The notes: generated by a model from the letters alone, not told the origin. A stretch of 64,000 nucleotides of DNA from Variovorax paradoxus (GCF_030815855.1 NZ_JAUSXG010000001.1:3782001-3846000); one strand, 5' to 3'. Numbered from the stretch's first letter, positions 39,021 to 47,746 are shown. Numbers and translations are program-made.

Positions 39021-39368
39021 TCAGTTCTTCTTGAGATTGCCGCCGGGCGCCGCTGGCTTTCTGGTCTTCGCCAGCTCGGCGCTTTCCTTCTTGAGCGGAC
39101 CGCCGACGGGACAAAACGCCGCAAGGTAGTTGTGCAAAGTGCCGAGCAGGTTGTCGTCCGCCAGGCTGTAGTGAACGAACTGTCCGCGCTTTTCGCTCTT
39201 TACCAAGCCTGCATGCTCCAGGATCTGCAAATGCTTGGAAAGAGAGGGCTTCGTCATCTCGAATCGCTCGGCGATCTCCCCCGCCGTCAGCGGCGTCTCG
39301 GAGAGGTACGAGAGGATTTTCCGGCGGGGCGTCGAAGCGAGCGCTGCGAAAACGTTTTCTTCTTTCAT
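39021..39368 (-). CDS. ArsR-family transcriptional regulator (autorepressor type)
   Basis: A 115-residue winged-helix regulator: KILSYLSETPLTAGEIAERF, then MTKPSLSKHLQILEHAGLVK is the helix-turn-helix and recognition helix, followed by wing residues SEKRGQFVHYSL. The metal-binding CxC motifs of ArsR/SmtB sensors are absent, and the only cysteine lies in FCPVGG near the end, so it is more like the SdpR-type non-metal repressors. A perfect 26-bp palindrome sits 8 bases upstream of its start, which strongly suggests autorepression together with the downstream cupin-DUF2867 gene. Confidence 0.9.
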   Translation of the reverse strand: MKEENVFAALASTPRRKILSYLSETPLTAGEIAERFEMTKPSLSKHLQILEHAGLVKSEKRGQFVHYSLADDNLLGTLHNYLAAFCPVGGPLKKESAELAKTRKPAAPGGNLKKN

Positions 39369-39376
39369 GGCGGCAT

Positions 39377-39402
39377 TGTATTTAGCTAATTAGCTAAATA
39401 CA
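39377..39402. promoter_or_regulatory. Perfect 26-bp palindromic operator of the ArsR operon
   Basis: The 26 bases are a perfect dyad whose left arm is TGTATTTAGCTAA. The centre consists of two tandem copies of TTAGCTAA, each itself a palindrome. It is AT-rich in a GC-rich genome and lies 8 bases before the ArsR start codon, so repressor binding would block the promoter or the early transcript. Confidence 0.85.
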
Positions 39403-39425
39403 AGCACCTGCCCGTTCGACCTTTC

Positions 39426-39674
39426 TTACCGATAGAACGCCTCGACCCTGCCCTTCAGCTTGATCAGCAGCGGCTTGCCCTTGCGGTCCACCGTCTTGCC
39501 GGCGGGCACCTTGATCCAGCCTTCGCTGACGCAGTATTCCTCGACGTCGAGGCGTTCCTTGTCGTTGAAGCGGATGCCGATGTCGTGCTCGAAAACCGCC
39601 GCCACGTGATGGGGGCTGCGTGGGTCGGTGGACAGGTGGTCGGGAAGGGGCGGAAGGGAATTGGCTTCGGTCAT
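39426..39674 (-). CDS. DUF3297 family protein
   Basis: An 82-residue protein matching the DUF3297 family from memory: PPLPDHLSTDPRSPHHVAAV, GIRFNDKERLDVEEYCVSEG and a C-terminal KGKPLLIKLKGRVEAFYR. Function unknown; it is small, soluble and has no signal peptide. It is separated by 57 bases from the ArsR operator, which lies on its 3' side, and by 45 bases from the RNase H-like gene downstream of its start. Likely an independent small gene. Confidence 0.82.
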   Translation of the reverse strand: MTEANSLPPLPDHLSTDPRSPHHVAAVFEHDIGIRFNDKERLDVEEYCVSEGWIKVPAGKTVDRKGKPLLIKLKGRVEAFYR

Positions 39675-39719
39675 GGAATAAACGGTTATCTATCTATCTG
39701 AAAAACTGCAGCGCGCAGC

Positions 39720-40163
39720 TTAACGCCGCTTCTTTGTTGCCTTGGCGGGCGCCTTGGGCGCAAACCCCAGCGAGGCGCGCGCGAGCGCATCGGCCTCTTG
39801 GTTGCGGTGCCGCGGCACCCACCGAAGGCTCGCTTCTTCGAACGAGCCGAGCAGCGCGCGGGCGTCTTCGAACAAGCCCGCCATGCGCGCGATGGGCTTG
39901 GCGCCGGGCTCGCCGAGCTGTTCGACGAGGATGCTGTTGTCGGTATAGGCCAGCACCGCTGTCGCGCCCCTGGCCTTCAGCTCCTCGAGCGCGAGGGTCA
40001 GCGCCCTGAGCTCGGCTTCGTTGTTGCAGCCGATGGCATGGCTGGCCAGAGACAAGGTGTGGCGGGTGCCGTCGGGCTCCGTGACGACGGCGCCGGCACC
40101 CATGCGGCCGGGGTTCGGCATGGCGCTGCCGTCGCAGTACACGGTCCAGGGGCGAAGTGGCAT
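39720..40163 (-). CDS. RNase H-like (reverse-transcriptase-like domain) protein
   Basis: A 147-residue RNase HI-fold protein. The acidic residues expected for two-metal catalysis are present: D11 in VYCDGSAMPNPG, E49/E51 in NNEAELRAL, D75 in YTDNSILV and D125 in HRNQEADALARAS. This is the RVT_3-type RNase H group, which includes bacterial and plant single-domain enzymes, distinct from rnhA. A Lys/Arg tail follows. It may degrade RNA in RNA-DNA hybrids, but a real role is unknown. Start MPLRPWTVYC at 40163. Confidence 0.85.
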   Translation of the reverse strand: MPLRPWTVYCDGSAMPNPGRMGAGAVVTEPDGTRHTLSLASHAIGCNNEAELRALTLALEELKARGATAVLAYTDNSILVEQLGEPGAKPIARMAGLFEDARALLGSFEEASLRWVPRHRNQEADALARASLGFAPKAPAKATKKRR

Positions 40164-40176
40164 CGGCTGCGTCGGC

Positions 40177-40653
40177 TCAGCAGTTGCTGCGCTTGATGCC
40201 CGCCAGGTTCTGGCAAGGCCGCTGGCCTGGAGGCGGCCCCGGGTCTTGCGGCCGCTGCGGCCGCGGACGGACGACCGGACGGCCGCCGTCGTAGTACGGG
40301 TCGGGGCCCCAGCTGTAGACCGGCGGCGGCTCGGGAGCCACACGCGGCTCGTCGACGTTGCGCGGGATGATGGCGGGGCCCTGTGGCGCGTTGTTGCCGG
40401 CCAGAGGCTGCGGCGGCGCCGCGCTGGGCGTCGGCGTGTACGCCGGCCGGCGCACTTCTTCGGGCGAAGCAGGCGGCACCACCGACAGCGGCTCGGCAAT
40501 GGGCACTTGGCGCGAGAGCTTGCTGCCGGCAGGGCACTGGCCGTCCGTGTAGACGATGCGGCCGCCGGCGTCGGTGCAGCGAACCACGTCCGCGGCATGC
40601 GCGCCCATGGCCGCGGCAGCAAAGACCGAGATGAAAAGAACCGTTGTGCGCAT
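40177..40653 (-). CDS. Secreted DUF4124-domain protein with Pro-rich C-terminus
   Basis: A 158-residue exported protein: signal peptide (about 1-20), then the DUF4124 motif VVRCTDAGGRIVYTDGQCPAG, then a long disordered Pro/Arg/Tyr-rich tail ending in GQRPCQNLAGIKRSNC. Two adjacent ATG codons (40656, 40653) are possible; the second has GAGGG seven bases upstream. DUF4124 proteins are common periplasmic proteins of unknown function in beta- and gammaproteobacteria. It is 13 bases upstream of the RNase H-like gene on the same strand. Confidence 0.8.
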   Translation of the reverse strand: MRTTVLFISVFAAAAMGAHAADVVRCTDAGGRIVYTDGQCPAGSKLSRQVPIAEPLSVVPPASPEEVRRPAYTPTPSAAPPQPLAGNNAPQGPAIIPRNVDEPRVAPEPPPVYSWGPDPYYDGGRPVVRPRPQRPQDPGPPPGQRPCQNLAGIKRSNC

Positions 40654-40751
40654 CATGCGTCCCTCGTTGTTGGCTGCCGAAGTCTTCCGGTGTTTCCGCT
40701 TTGCCGCATTCTGGCCCGAAGTCGGTCCTTGCGGCGGCACCGGTACGCTCC

Positions 40752-41840
40752 TCAAAGCGAGATGCGCAGCCACGCGGGGCCCTGTTCCATGCGGCCGATC
40801 ACGGCGGCATGCGCAAATTTCTCGTCGCGGAACACCCGCAGCACGGCATCCACCGACTCGGCGGCGCAGCTCACGAGCAGCCCGCCCGAGGTCTGCGGGT
40901 CGCTCAGCAGCGCCTGCGCGGCGGTGGGCAGGCCGTCCGCGAGTTCGACCTCTTCGCCATAGCCGGCCCAGTTGCGCCCCGAGGCACCGGTCACGAAGCC
41001 GTCCGCCACCATCGCGGTCACGCCCTCGAGCAGCGGCACGCGCGGCCACTCGACAACGGCCGTGAGCTTGGCGCCGCGTGCAAGTTCCAGCGCATGGCCG
41101 GCCAGGCCGAAGCCGGTGACGTCGGTCAGCGCGTGCACGCCCGGCATCGTGGCCAGCGCAATGCCCGGCGTGTTGAGCCGAGTGGTGTTGTCGATGAGTT
41201 GCCGGTAACCGGCCAGCGAGAGCTTTTCTTTCTTGAGCGCGGCCGAGAGCACGCCCACGCCCAGCGGCTTGCCCAGCACCAGCACGTCGCCCGCGCGCGC
41301 CTCGGCGTTGCGCTTGACGTGGGCCGGGTCGACCAGGCCCATCACCACCAGGCCGTAGATCGGCTCGACCGAATCGATGGTGTGGCCGCCCGCAATCGGA
41401 ATGCCGGCCGCGCGGCACACGTCCTGCCCGCCGCGCACGATGTCGCCGATCACTTCCACCGGCAGCTGGTTGACGGGCATTGCCACCAGCGCCAGCGCCA
41501 TGATCGGCTTGCCGCCCATCGCGTAGACGTCGCTGATGGCGTTGGTCGCGGCAATGCGGCCGAACTCGTACGGATCGTCGACGATGGGCATGAAGAAGTC
41601 GGTCGTCGCGATCAGCGCTTGCTTGTCGTTCAGGCGGTACACAGCCGCGTCGTCGGCGGTTTCGATGCCCACCATCAGCTCCGGCGGAATCAGGCCGCCG
41701 CCACTGTTCTTCAGAATTTCAGACAGTACGCCCGGTGCGATCTTGCAGCCGCATCCACCGCCATGCGAGAAGCTGGTGAGCCGCAGCGGGGCCAGCGGGT
41801 TGAGCACGGAAAGCGGGGGATTCGTCGGGATGTCGGTCAT
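40752..41840 (-). CDS. selD: Selenide, water dikinase (selenophosphate synthetase)
   Basis: A 362-residue AIRS-superfamily kinase that makes selenophosphate from selenide and ATP, the selenium donor for selenocysteine and for 2-selenouridine in tRNA. The catalytic loop is FSHGGGC30-G-C-K33-IAP, a cysteine rather than selenocysteine form. ATTDFFMPIVDDPYEFG, GHTIDSVEPIYG and DPQTSGGLLVS are conserved. Start MTDIPTNPP at 41840. It is divergent from the ABC transporter-mnmH operon, placing selenophosphate production opposite its user and a candidate importer. No selA or selB is in the window, so only the selenouridine branch is evident here. Confidence 0.95.
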   Translation of the reverse strand: MTDIPTNPPLSVLNPLAPLRLTSFSHGGGCGCKIAPGVLSEILKNSGGGLIPPELMVGIETADDAAVYRLNDKQALIATTDFFMPIVDDPYEFGRIAATNAISDVYAMGGKPIMALALVAMPVNQLPVEVIGDIVRGGQDVCRAAGIPIAGGHTIDSVEPIYGLVVMGLVDPAHVKRNAEARAGDVLVLGKPLGVGVLSAALKKEKLSLAGYRQLIDNTTRLNTPGIALATMPGVHALTDVTGFGLAGHALELARGAKLTAVVEWPRVPLLEGVTAMVADGFVTGASGRNWAGYGEEVELADGLPTAAQALLSDPQTSGGLLVSCAAESVDAVLRVFRDEKFAHAAVIGRMEQGPAWLRISL

Positions 41841-41868
41841 GGGGCAATTCGAATCGGGGCGGTCGCCC

Positions 41869-41916
41869 ATTATCGAAGCCCGCCCCAAAGCACGCCCGGG
41901 AGCGGGTTTCTACAAT
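41869..41916. promoter_or_regulatory. Divergent promoter region of the selenium locus
   Basis: In the 117-base gap between selD and the transporter operon, TACAAT (41911-41916, plus strand) and GATAAT (41874-41869, minus strand) are good -10 hexamers pointing towards the two operons. Neither has a convincing -35. ACAA and TTGT form a short dyad around 41912-41926. Confidence 0.4.
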
Positions 41917-41957
41917 CGAGGGTTGTCCCTTCTTTCCTGCGCCAGGCCGCGCCACCT

Positions 41958-42815
41958 ATGAAAACCCTCCTTCGCATCGCCCTTGCACTTTCGTTGTCCG
42001 CCTTCGCCCTGGGTGCCTCAGCACAGGCCAAGGTGCTGCGCGTGTCCGCCATTCCCGACGAGGCGCCCACCGAGCTGCAGCGCAAGTTCACGCCGCTGGG
42101 CGACTACCTGAAGAAGGAAACCGGCATGGACGTGCAGTTCACGCCCGTGACCGACTACGCCGCGGTGGTCGAAGGCCTGGCCACGAACAAGATCGACCTG
42201 GCCTGGCTCGGCGGCTTCACCTTCGTGCAGGCGCGCATTCGCACCAACGGCGGCGCGGTGCCGATCGTGCAGCGCGCGGAAGACGAGGTGTTCACCAGCA
42301 AGTTCATCGTGCCGCAGGACAGCACCGCCAAGACGCTGGCCGACCTGAAGGGCAAGACCTTCGCGTTCGGTGCGCCTTCGTCCACCTCGGGCAGCCTGAT
42401 GCCGCGCTACTTCCTGATGCAGGCGGGCATCGACCCCGAGAAAGACTTCAAGACAGTGGCATTCTCCGGCGCGCACGATGCCACCGTGGCCTTCGTGGCC
42501 GCATCGCGCGCCGAGGCGGGCGTGCTGAACGCATCGGTGTGGGACAAGCTGGTCGAAAGCAAGAACCCGAACGCCGCCAAGGTGCGCGTGCTGACCACCA
42601 CGCCCACCTACTACGACTACAACTGGACGGTGCGCCCCGGCCTCGATCCGGCACTGACGAAGAAGCTCACCGAAGCCTTCCTGAAGCTGGACCCGGCCAA
42701 CCCCGCCATGAAGGAGATCATGAACCTGCAGCGTGCGAGCAAGTTCATTGCCACCAAGTCGTCGAACTACGACGGCATCGAAGCTGCCGCCAAGGCGGCG
42801 GGCCTGGTCAAGTGA
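41958..42815 (+). CDS. PhnD-superfamily periplasmic binding protein, putative selenium-oxyanion binder
   Basis: A 285-residue binding protein with a signal peptide (about 1-23). The fold is that of phosphonate/phosphite binders: [32 protein letters not shown] and [20 protein letters not shown]. Neighbouring genes are selenium genes rather than phosphonate genes, and I recall an NCBI family called putative selenate ABC transporter substrate-binding protein with this profile. Selenate or selenite is therefore the most economical substrate, but it is inferred from context and not shown by binding residues. It opens a five-gene coupled operon ending in mnmH. Confidence 0.8.
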   Translation: MKTLLRIALALSLSAFALGASAQAKVLRVSAIPDEAPTELQRKFTPLGDYLKKETGMDVQFTPVTDYAAVVEGLATNKIDLAWLGGFTFVQARIRTNGGAVPIVQRAEDEVFTSKFIVPQDSTAKTLADLKGKTFAFGAPSSTSGSLMPRYFLMQAGIDPEKDFKTVAFSGAHDATVAFVAASRAEAGVLNASVWDKLVESKNPNAAKVRVLTTTPTYYDYNWTVRPGLDPALTKKLTEAFLKLDPANPAMKEIMNLQRASKFIATKSSNYDGIEAAAKAAGLVK

Positions 42816-42846
42816 TGTCGTTGCGGCGCGCCAGCGGAGCCGTCGC

Positions 42847-43686
42847 GTGAGTTTCTCGCTCGGCCAGGTCGGGCTGATCCACCCGAACGGCCATCGCGCG
42901 CTGCAAAGCGTGTCGTTCGCCGCGCGTGCGGGCGAGCGGGTGGCCGTCATCGGGCCCTCGGGCGCGGGCAAGACCACGCTGCTGCGCGTGCTCGGCGCCG
43001 CGCTGCGGCCCGGCGAAGGCACGGTGCAGTTGCTCGGCGACGCGCCATGGAGCCTGGCAACACCGGGCCTGCGCAAGCTGCGCGCGCGCATCGGCACCGT
43101 GCACCAGAGCCCGCCGATTGCGCCGCGCCTGCGCGTGGTCACCGCCGTGCTCTCGGGGCGGCTGGGGCAATGGAGCGCGATGCGCGCACTGGCCTCGCTG
43201 CTGCGTCCGTCAGACCTTGCAGGCGCGCACGAGGTGTTGTCGCGCCTCTCGCTCGAAGACCGGCTGTTCGACCGCTGCGACCGTCTCTCCGGCGGCCAGC
43301 TGCAACGTGTGGGCATTGCACGCGTGCTCTATCAACGGCCCGCCTTGCTGCTGGCCGACGAACCGGTGTCCGCGCTCGACCCCACGCTGGCCGATGCCAC
43401 GCTGCAGCAACTCGTGGCACAGAGCGAAGCGACGGGCGCCACGCTCGTGGCCTCGCTGCATGCGGTCGACCTGGCGCTGCGCTGGTTTCCGCGCATCGTG
43501 GGCATGCGCAGCGGGCAGGTGGTGTTCGACGAGCCCGTCGGCAATGTGACGGAGCCGATGCTCACGGCGCTTTATGCAAGCGAAGGCGGGCTGCCGATGC
43601 AGGCACGCGAACGGCCGCTCGACATCGCATCCGGTGCGTTCGTTGCAGGCCCGGCGAATTCCGTCGAACGACCGGATTGCCTGTGA
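42847..43686 (+). CDS. ABC transporter ATP-binding protein (PhnC-like)
   Basis: A 279-residue ATPase with Walker [10 protein letters not shown], signature [15 protein letters not shown], Walker B ALLLADEP and an H-loop [11 protein letters not shown]. It resembles PhnC of phosphonate importers. The start is GTG at 42847; a 12-codon frame from ATG 42815 overlaps both the previous stop (TGATG) and this start (GTGA) and could help couple translation. Belongs to the selenium-locus importer with the binding protein and two permeases. Confidence 0.87.
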   Translation: MSFSLGQVGLIHPNGHRALQSVSFAARAGERVAVIGPSGAGKTTLLRVLGAALRPGEGTVQLLGDAPWSLATPGLRKLRARIGTVHQSPPIAPRLRVVTAVLSGRLGQWSAMRALASLLRPSDLAGAHEVLSRLSLEDRLFDRCDRLSGGQLQRVGIARVLYQRPALLLADEPVSALDPTLADATLQQLVAQSEATGATLVASLHAVDLALRWFPRIVGMRSGQVVFDEPVGNVTEPMLTALYASEGGLPMQARERPLDIASGAFVAGPANSVERPDCL

Positions 43687-44534
43687 GCACCGTGCAGCCA
43701 CTGCCGCCGCGTACAGCCCCAGCGCTGCGCGATCCGCTGGCGCGGCGCCGCGTGGTGTGGCTGTTGGCCGCGCTCGTCATTGCATGGCCGATGCTCCAGC
43801 TGTCGGGCTTTGCGCCCTCCGCGCTGTTCGCGCCCGGCAACCTGCAGGTGATCGGCGGTTTCCTGGCCGGCTTTCTGCCGCCCGAAACCGCACCGGACTT
43901 TCTCGCGATGCTGGGCAAGGCCACGCTGGAGACGCTGGCGATGGCCACCGCGGGCACCGCGCTGGCATTCGTGATTGGCGCGCCGCTGGCTTTCGTGACC
44001 ACGCGCGCGCTCTCGGTCTCGCGCATCGGGCCCGGCCCGGGACGCGCACAGGCCGCGGTGGTGCGGCAGGCCGGGCGTTCCGTGCTGATGGTGCTGCGCG
44101 CCATCCCAGAAATTGTCTGGGCACTGGTCTTCGTGCGCGCGCTCGGCCTGGGCCCCGCAGCCGGCGTGCTGGCGCTGGCCATCACCTATGGCGGCATGCT
44201 CGGCAAGGTGTATGCCGAGGTGCTCGAATCGACCGACACGCGGCCCGCCCGTGCATTGATGGAAAGCGGCGGCGGGCGCTTCGCCGCGCTCGCCTACGGC
44301 CTTTTGCCGAACTGCGCGCAGGAGCTCATCTCTTACACCGTGTACCGATGGGAATGCGCCGTCAGGGCTTCCGTCGTAATGGGCTTTGTGGGCGCGGGCG
44401 GGCTGGGCCAGCTCATGGACCAGTCGATGAAGATGCTCAACGGCGGCGAAGCCAGCAGCATCCTGCTGGTGTTCCTGGTGCTGGTGCTGCTCGCGGATGC
44501 GCTGAGCAATGCATTGCGGCGGTTGCTGGCATGA
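43683..44534 (+). CDS. ABC transporter permease (PhnE-like), first copy
   Basis: A 283-residue permease with about six membrane segments. The EAA loop is visible around [20 protein letters not shown], and [20 protein letters not shown] is the typical PhnE-family end. The start GTG at 43683 overlaps the ATPase stop (GTGA). Two tandem PhnE-like genes suggest a heterodimeric channel. The N-terminal segment ahead of membrane span one is hydrophilic and short. Confidence 0.87.
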   Translation: MSTVQPLPPRTAPALRDPLARRRVVWLLAALVIAWPMLQLSGFAPSALFAPGNLQVIGGFLAGFLPPETAPDFLAMLGKATLETLAMATAGTALAFVIGAPLAFVTTRALSVSRIGPGPGRAQAAVVRQAGRSVLMVLRAIPEIVWALVFVRALGLGPAAGVLALAITYGGMLGKVYAEVLESTDTRPARALMESGGGRFAALAYGLLPNCAQELISYTVYRWECAVRASVVMGFVGAGGLGQLMDQSMKMLNGGEASSILLVFLVLVLLADALSNALRRLLA

Positions 44535-45334
44535 ACGCCCCCGCGCAATTTAGCCGGCCACCTCGCTGCCACCGCTGCTGGATTGCATCGGCGCTGGTGC
44601 TGGCCGCTGTGGTGGCCAGCTTCGTCTACCTGGCCATCGACTACCGTGCGCTGTTCACGGCGGAGTCGATCGGCCTCATGGGCAAGTTCATCGCCGAGTT
44701 CTTTCCGCCCGATTTTTCGAGCGCCTTCCTTGCCAAGACGGCCTGGGGCGCGCTGCAGACACTGGCCGTGTCGGCGCTGGGCACGCTGCTGGCATCCGCA
44801 GGTGCCGCCGCGCTGGCATTGCCGGCCTCGGGCAGGTCGGGCCTGCTGGTGCGGCAGGGCTGCCGCTTCGTCCTCAATTTTCTGCGCAGCGTGCCCGAAC
44901 TCGTGTGGGCAGCGCTCATGGTGCTGGCCGCGGGCATCGGCCCGTTCGCCGGCGCGCTCGCGCTCGCATTGCACACCACCGGCGTGCTGGGCCGCCTGTT
45001 CGCCGAAAGCCTGGAGAACGCGCCTCGCGAACCCGAGCAGGCGCTAGCGCTCAGCGGCGCCGGCGCCGCGGCGGCCTTCGGCTACGGCAGCCTGCCGCTC
45101 GTGCTGCCGCAATGGGTGGCCTATGCGCTGTATCGTTGGGAAATGAACATCCGGATGGCCGCGGTGCTGGGTTTTGTCGGCGGCGGCGGCCTGGGCCAGC
45201 TTCTCTACTTCCACTTGTCGATCTTTCAACAGCAGCAGGCCATGACCGTATTGATTGCAATGTTCGTCCTGGTGGCCCTTGTCGACTTGGCAAGCGGCCG
45301 GCTGCGGCGCAACTTGGGGCATGCCCATGCGTGA
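44531..45334 (+). CDS. ABC transporter permease (PhnE-like), second copy
   Basis: A 267-residue permease paralogous to its neighbour, with about six segments, an EAA loop around ALALSGAGAAAAFGYGSLPL and the final YRWEMNIRMAAVLGFVGGGG. The ATG at 44531 overlaps the stop of the first permease by 4 bases. The stop at 45334 lies 8 bases inside the start of mnmH, so transporter and tRNA-modifying enzyme are translationally linked. This link is the strongest evidence that the importer serves selenium metabolism. Confidence 0.88.
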   Translation: MNAPAQFSRPPRCHRCWIASALVLAAVVASFVYLAIDYRALFTAESIGLMGKFIAEFFPPDFSSAFLAKTAWGALQTLAVSALGTLLASAGAAALALPASGRSGLLVRQGCRFVLNFLRSVPELVWAALMVLAAGIGPFAGALALALHTTGVLGRLFAESLENAPREPEQALALSGAGAAAAFGYGSLPLVLPQWVAYALYRWEMNIRMAAVLGFVGGGGLGQLLYFHLSIFQQQQAMTVLIAMFVLVALVDLASGRLRRNLGHAHA

Positions 45335-46400
45335 ACACGACAACCCGCGCCACCAGCCCACGCGCGTGGCCGACCTGCACCGGTTCGACACCGTCATCGA
45401 TGCACGCTCGCCTTCGGAGTTCGCGCTCGACCACATTCCCGGTGCCATCAACTGCCCGGTGCTGGACGACGAAGAGCGCCGCATCGTCGGCACCATCTAC
45501 AAGCAGACCGGTGCGTTCGAAGCGCGCCGCGTCGGCGGTGCGATGGTGGCCGCCAACCTTGCGCGGCACCTGCGCGAACGCTTCGGCGAACAGCCCGCCA
45601 ACTGGCGCCCGCTCGTGTATTGCTGGCGCGGAGGGCTGCGCAGCGGCTCGATGGTGACCTGGCTGCGCCTTGTCGGCTGGGACGCGCAACAGCTCGCCGG
45701 CGGCTACAAGAGCTTTCGCCACCATGTGCTGGCGCAGATCGAGGCCACGGTGCCGAAGCTGCGGCTCCAGGTGATCTGCGGCGCCACCGGCAGCGCCAAG
45801 ACGCGCGTGCTGCAAGCGCTGGCCGCGCGCGGCGAACAGGTGCTCGACCTGGAGCATTGCGCCAGCCATAAGGGCTCGCTGCTGGGCGCGCTGCCCGGCG
45901 TGCCGCAGCCATCGCAAAAGCAGTTCGAGACCCGCATCGCCACCTGCTTCGATTCGCTCGACGCCTCGCGCACGCTGTACGTGGAAGGCGAAAGCGCGCG
46001 CATCGGCAAGCTCTCGGTGCCCATTCCCTTGGTCGCGCACATGCGCGCCGCCGCATGCATCGAGATCCAGGCGGATGCGGCATCGCGGCTCGACTATCTG
46101 CTGCGCGACTACGCCTACCTCGGCGACGACCGCGCCGCCCTGGCGGCCCAGCTCGACAGGCTGAAGGAAATGCAGGGCAAGGCGGTGGTGCAGCGCTGGC
46201 AGGAATGGGCGCTCCAGGGCGACCTGCCTCAACTCTTTGCCGAACTGATGGCGCTTCATTACGATCCCCACTACGAACGCTCGCAGGCACGCCATTTCGA
46301 GAAATGGCCGCTGCGCCAGCAGGTGGCGGCACCGGACCTCACGGACAAAGGCATCGAAGCCGTGGCGGACGCCATCCTGCGATTGAACGCCGCCGGGTGA
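45327..46400 (+). CDS. mnmH: tRNA 2-selenouridine synthase
   Basis: A 357-residue MnmH (SelU/YbbB) that replaces sulfur with selenium in 2-thiouridine at the wobble position of certain tRNAs, using selenophosphate. An N-terminal rhodanese domain (1-130) has the active cysteine in VYCWRGGLRSGSM and the entry motif FDTVIDARSPSEFALDHIPG; a P-loop domain follows with CGATGSAKTRVLQAL. ATG 45327 overlaps the permease stop by 8 bases. Together with selD and the importer it forms a complete route from uptake to tRNA selenation in one locus. Confidence 0.95.
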   Translation: MREHDNPRHQPTRVADLHRFDTVIDARSPSEFALDHIPGAINCPVLDDEERRIVGTIYKQTGAFEARRVGGAMVAANLARHLRERFGEQPANWRPLVYCWRGGLRSGSMVTWLRLVGWDAQQLAGGYKSFRHHVLAQIEATVPKLRLQVICGATGSAKTRVLQALAARGEQVLDLEHCASHKGSLLGALPGVPQPSQKQFETRIATCFDSLDASRTLYVEGESARIGKLSVPIPLVAHMRAAACIEIQADAASRLDYLLRDYAYLGDDRAALAAQLDRLKEMQGKAVVQRWQEWALQGDLPQLFAELMALHYDPHYERSQARHFEKWPLRQQVAAPDLTDKGIEAVADAILRLNAAG

Positions 46401-46426
46401 CCGGCCGGAAAAAGGAGGCACGCACC

Positions 46427-46852
46427 ATGACGCTCGAATGGCGCCATTCGCTCGAAGACATCGACTGGGAAGAACTCTCGCGGCTCTACCAGGCCGCACC
46501 GCTCGGCAACAAGCAGCCCGACGGTCTGAAGCTCGTTTTCTCCAACAGCATGTTCAAGTGCTTCGTGCATGACGACGGCCGCCTGGTCGGCGCAGGGCGC
46601 GCCATGGCCGACGGGCTCGACTGCTCCTACATCTGCGACGTGGCCGTGCACCCCACGCATCAGGGCACGGGCCTTGGCAAGGAGATCGTCTCGCGGCTCA
46701 TGGCGCTCTCGAGCGGACACCGCAAGATCATCCTCTATGCGGTGGCCGGCAAGGAGCCCTTCTACGAAAAGTTCGGCTTCAGGCGCATGAAGACCGCGAT
46801 GGCCGTCTTCGAGAACCAGGCGCAGGCTGTCGAGCGCGGGCTGATCGAGTGA
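46427..46852 (+). CDS. GNAT-family acetyltransferase
   Basis: A 141-residue GNAT domain: YICDVAVHPTHQGTGLGKEI carries the acetyl-CoA pyrophosphate-binding V/P...Q/RxxGxG/A motif, then ILYAVAGKEPFYEKFGFRRM. A near-perfect Shine-Dalgarno AAAGGAGG lies 8 bases upstream, the strongest ribosome-binding site I saw in the window. It starts 26 bases after mnmH and is probably the last gene of that operon. The substrate is unknown; whether it acts on a selenium or amine compound is speculation. Confidence 0.88.
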   Translation: MTLEWRHSLEDIDWEELSRLYQAAPLGNKQPDGLKLVFSNSMFKCFVHDDGRLVGAGRAMADGLDCSYICDVAVHPTHQGTGLGKEIVSRLMALSSGHRKIILYAVAGKEPFYEKFGFRRMKTAMAVFENQAQAVERGLIE

Positions 46853-46910
46853 ACACGCGTCTCGGTTCGCGCGCATGAGCGCAGCGCCAAGGAGCGCCAA
46901 GGGTGCACCA

Positions 46911-47405
46911 GTGAACCATTCCGTCGTTCCCACCGAGGAGCACCACTTCGAGAGCCTCCACAAGGCGCTCGACATCGTGGCACGCGAACAGAAATACCTC
47001 GCGCTCACTCAAGCGCCGCCTTGGGAGCAATCGCTTTCCTTCTATCGCAACGTGCTGGCCAAGGGCTTCCCTCATTTCGTGGCGGTCGATGGCCAGGGCA
47101 AGGTCGTGGGCTGGTGCGACGTATCGCCGGTCTTCGGCCATTCGCGCGCCCACATCGGCCTGCTGGGCGTCGCCTTGCTGCCTGAAACACGCGGCCGCAG
47201 GCTCGGCGCGAAGCTGTTGCAGGCGGCGATCGACAAGTCGTGGGCGCGAGGACTGACCCGCATCGAGCTCTCCGTTCGCGCGGACAACCTGAATGCGAAA
47301 GCGCTGTACGAGCGATTCGGCTTCGAACACGAAGGCCTGGTGCGCCGCGCCAGCCTGATCGACGGCGTCTACCACGACGCGCACGCGATGGCGCTGCTTC
47401 GCTAG
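46911..47405 (+). CDS. GNAT-family acetyltransferase
   Basis: A 164-residue GNAT protein with LLGVALLPETRGRRLGAKLL as the acetyl-CoA motif and VRADNLNAKALYERFGFEHE as the C-terminal segment, RimI/RimJ-like. The GTG at 46911 is chosen because AAGGG sits seven bases upstream; the ATG at 46875 has no ribosome-binding sequence and adds 12 low-complexity residues. Alternative function cannot be told from sequence. It is 58 bases after the previous acetyltransferase. Confidence 0.85.
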   Translation: MNHSVVPTEEHHFESLHKALDIVAREQKYLALTQAPPWEQSLSFYRNVLAKGFPHFVAVDGQGKVVGWCDVSPVFGHSRAHIGLLGVALLPETRGRRLGAKLLQAAIDKSWARGLTRIELSVRADNLNAKALYERFGFEHEGLVRRASLIDGVYHDAHAMALLR

Positions 47406-47440
47406 ACTGGCGCGTGCATCCACTGCCGAATGGAGTTCCC

Positions 47441-47710
47441 ATGTGCAGAAGCATCAAGACCCTCTACAACTTCGAGCCTCCCGCCACCGAGCAGGAAATT
47501 CGCTCCGCCGCGCTGCAATTCGTGCGCAAGCTCAGCGGCTTCAGTGTGCCCTCAAAGGCCAACCAGGAAGCCTTCGAGCGTGCGGTCGACGAAGTGGCTG
47601 CAACGGCGGCGCGCCTGATCGACTCGCTGGTCACCACCGCCGAGCCGCGCGACCGCGCGATCGAAGCCGAGCGTGCCAAGGCGAGGTCGGCCGCGCGCTT
47701 CGGCACCTGA
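47441..47710 (+). CDS. DUF2277 family protein
   Basis: An 89-residue protein beginning MCRSIKTLYNFEPPATEQEI, the recognisable start of DUF2277 proteins, with a helical body and a conserved KLSGFSVPSKANQEAF segment. Function unknown; small, soluble and without membrane segments. Start at 47441 fits a weak GGAG just upstream (TGGAGTTCCC). It precedes the LysE gene by 36 bases. Confidence 0.87.
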   Translation: MCRSIKTLYNFEPPATEQEIRSAALQFVRKLSGFSVPSKANQEAFERAVDEVAATAARLIDSLVTTAEPRDRAIEAERAKARSAARFGT

Positions 47711-47746
47711 ACGCGACGACAACTTCTTTTTTTATGGAGACTCTTC

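Noticed and set aside
41958..45334. Phosphonate or phosphite importer as the name of the PhnD/C/E/E-like genes
   Set aside because: No C-P lyase, phosphonatase or phosphite dehydrogenase is nearby; the operon ends in mnmH and faces selD, so a selenium role fits better.
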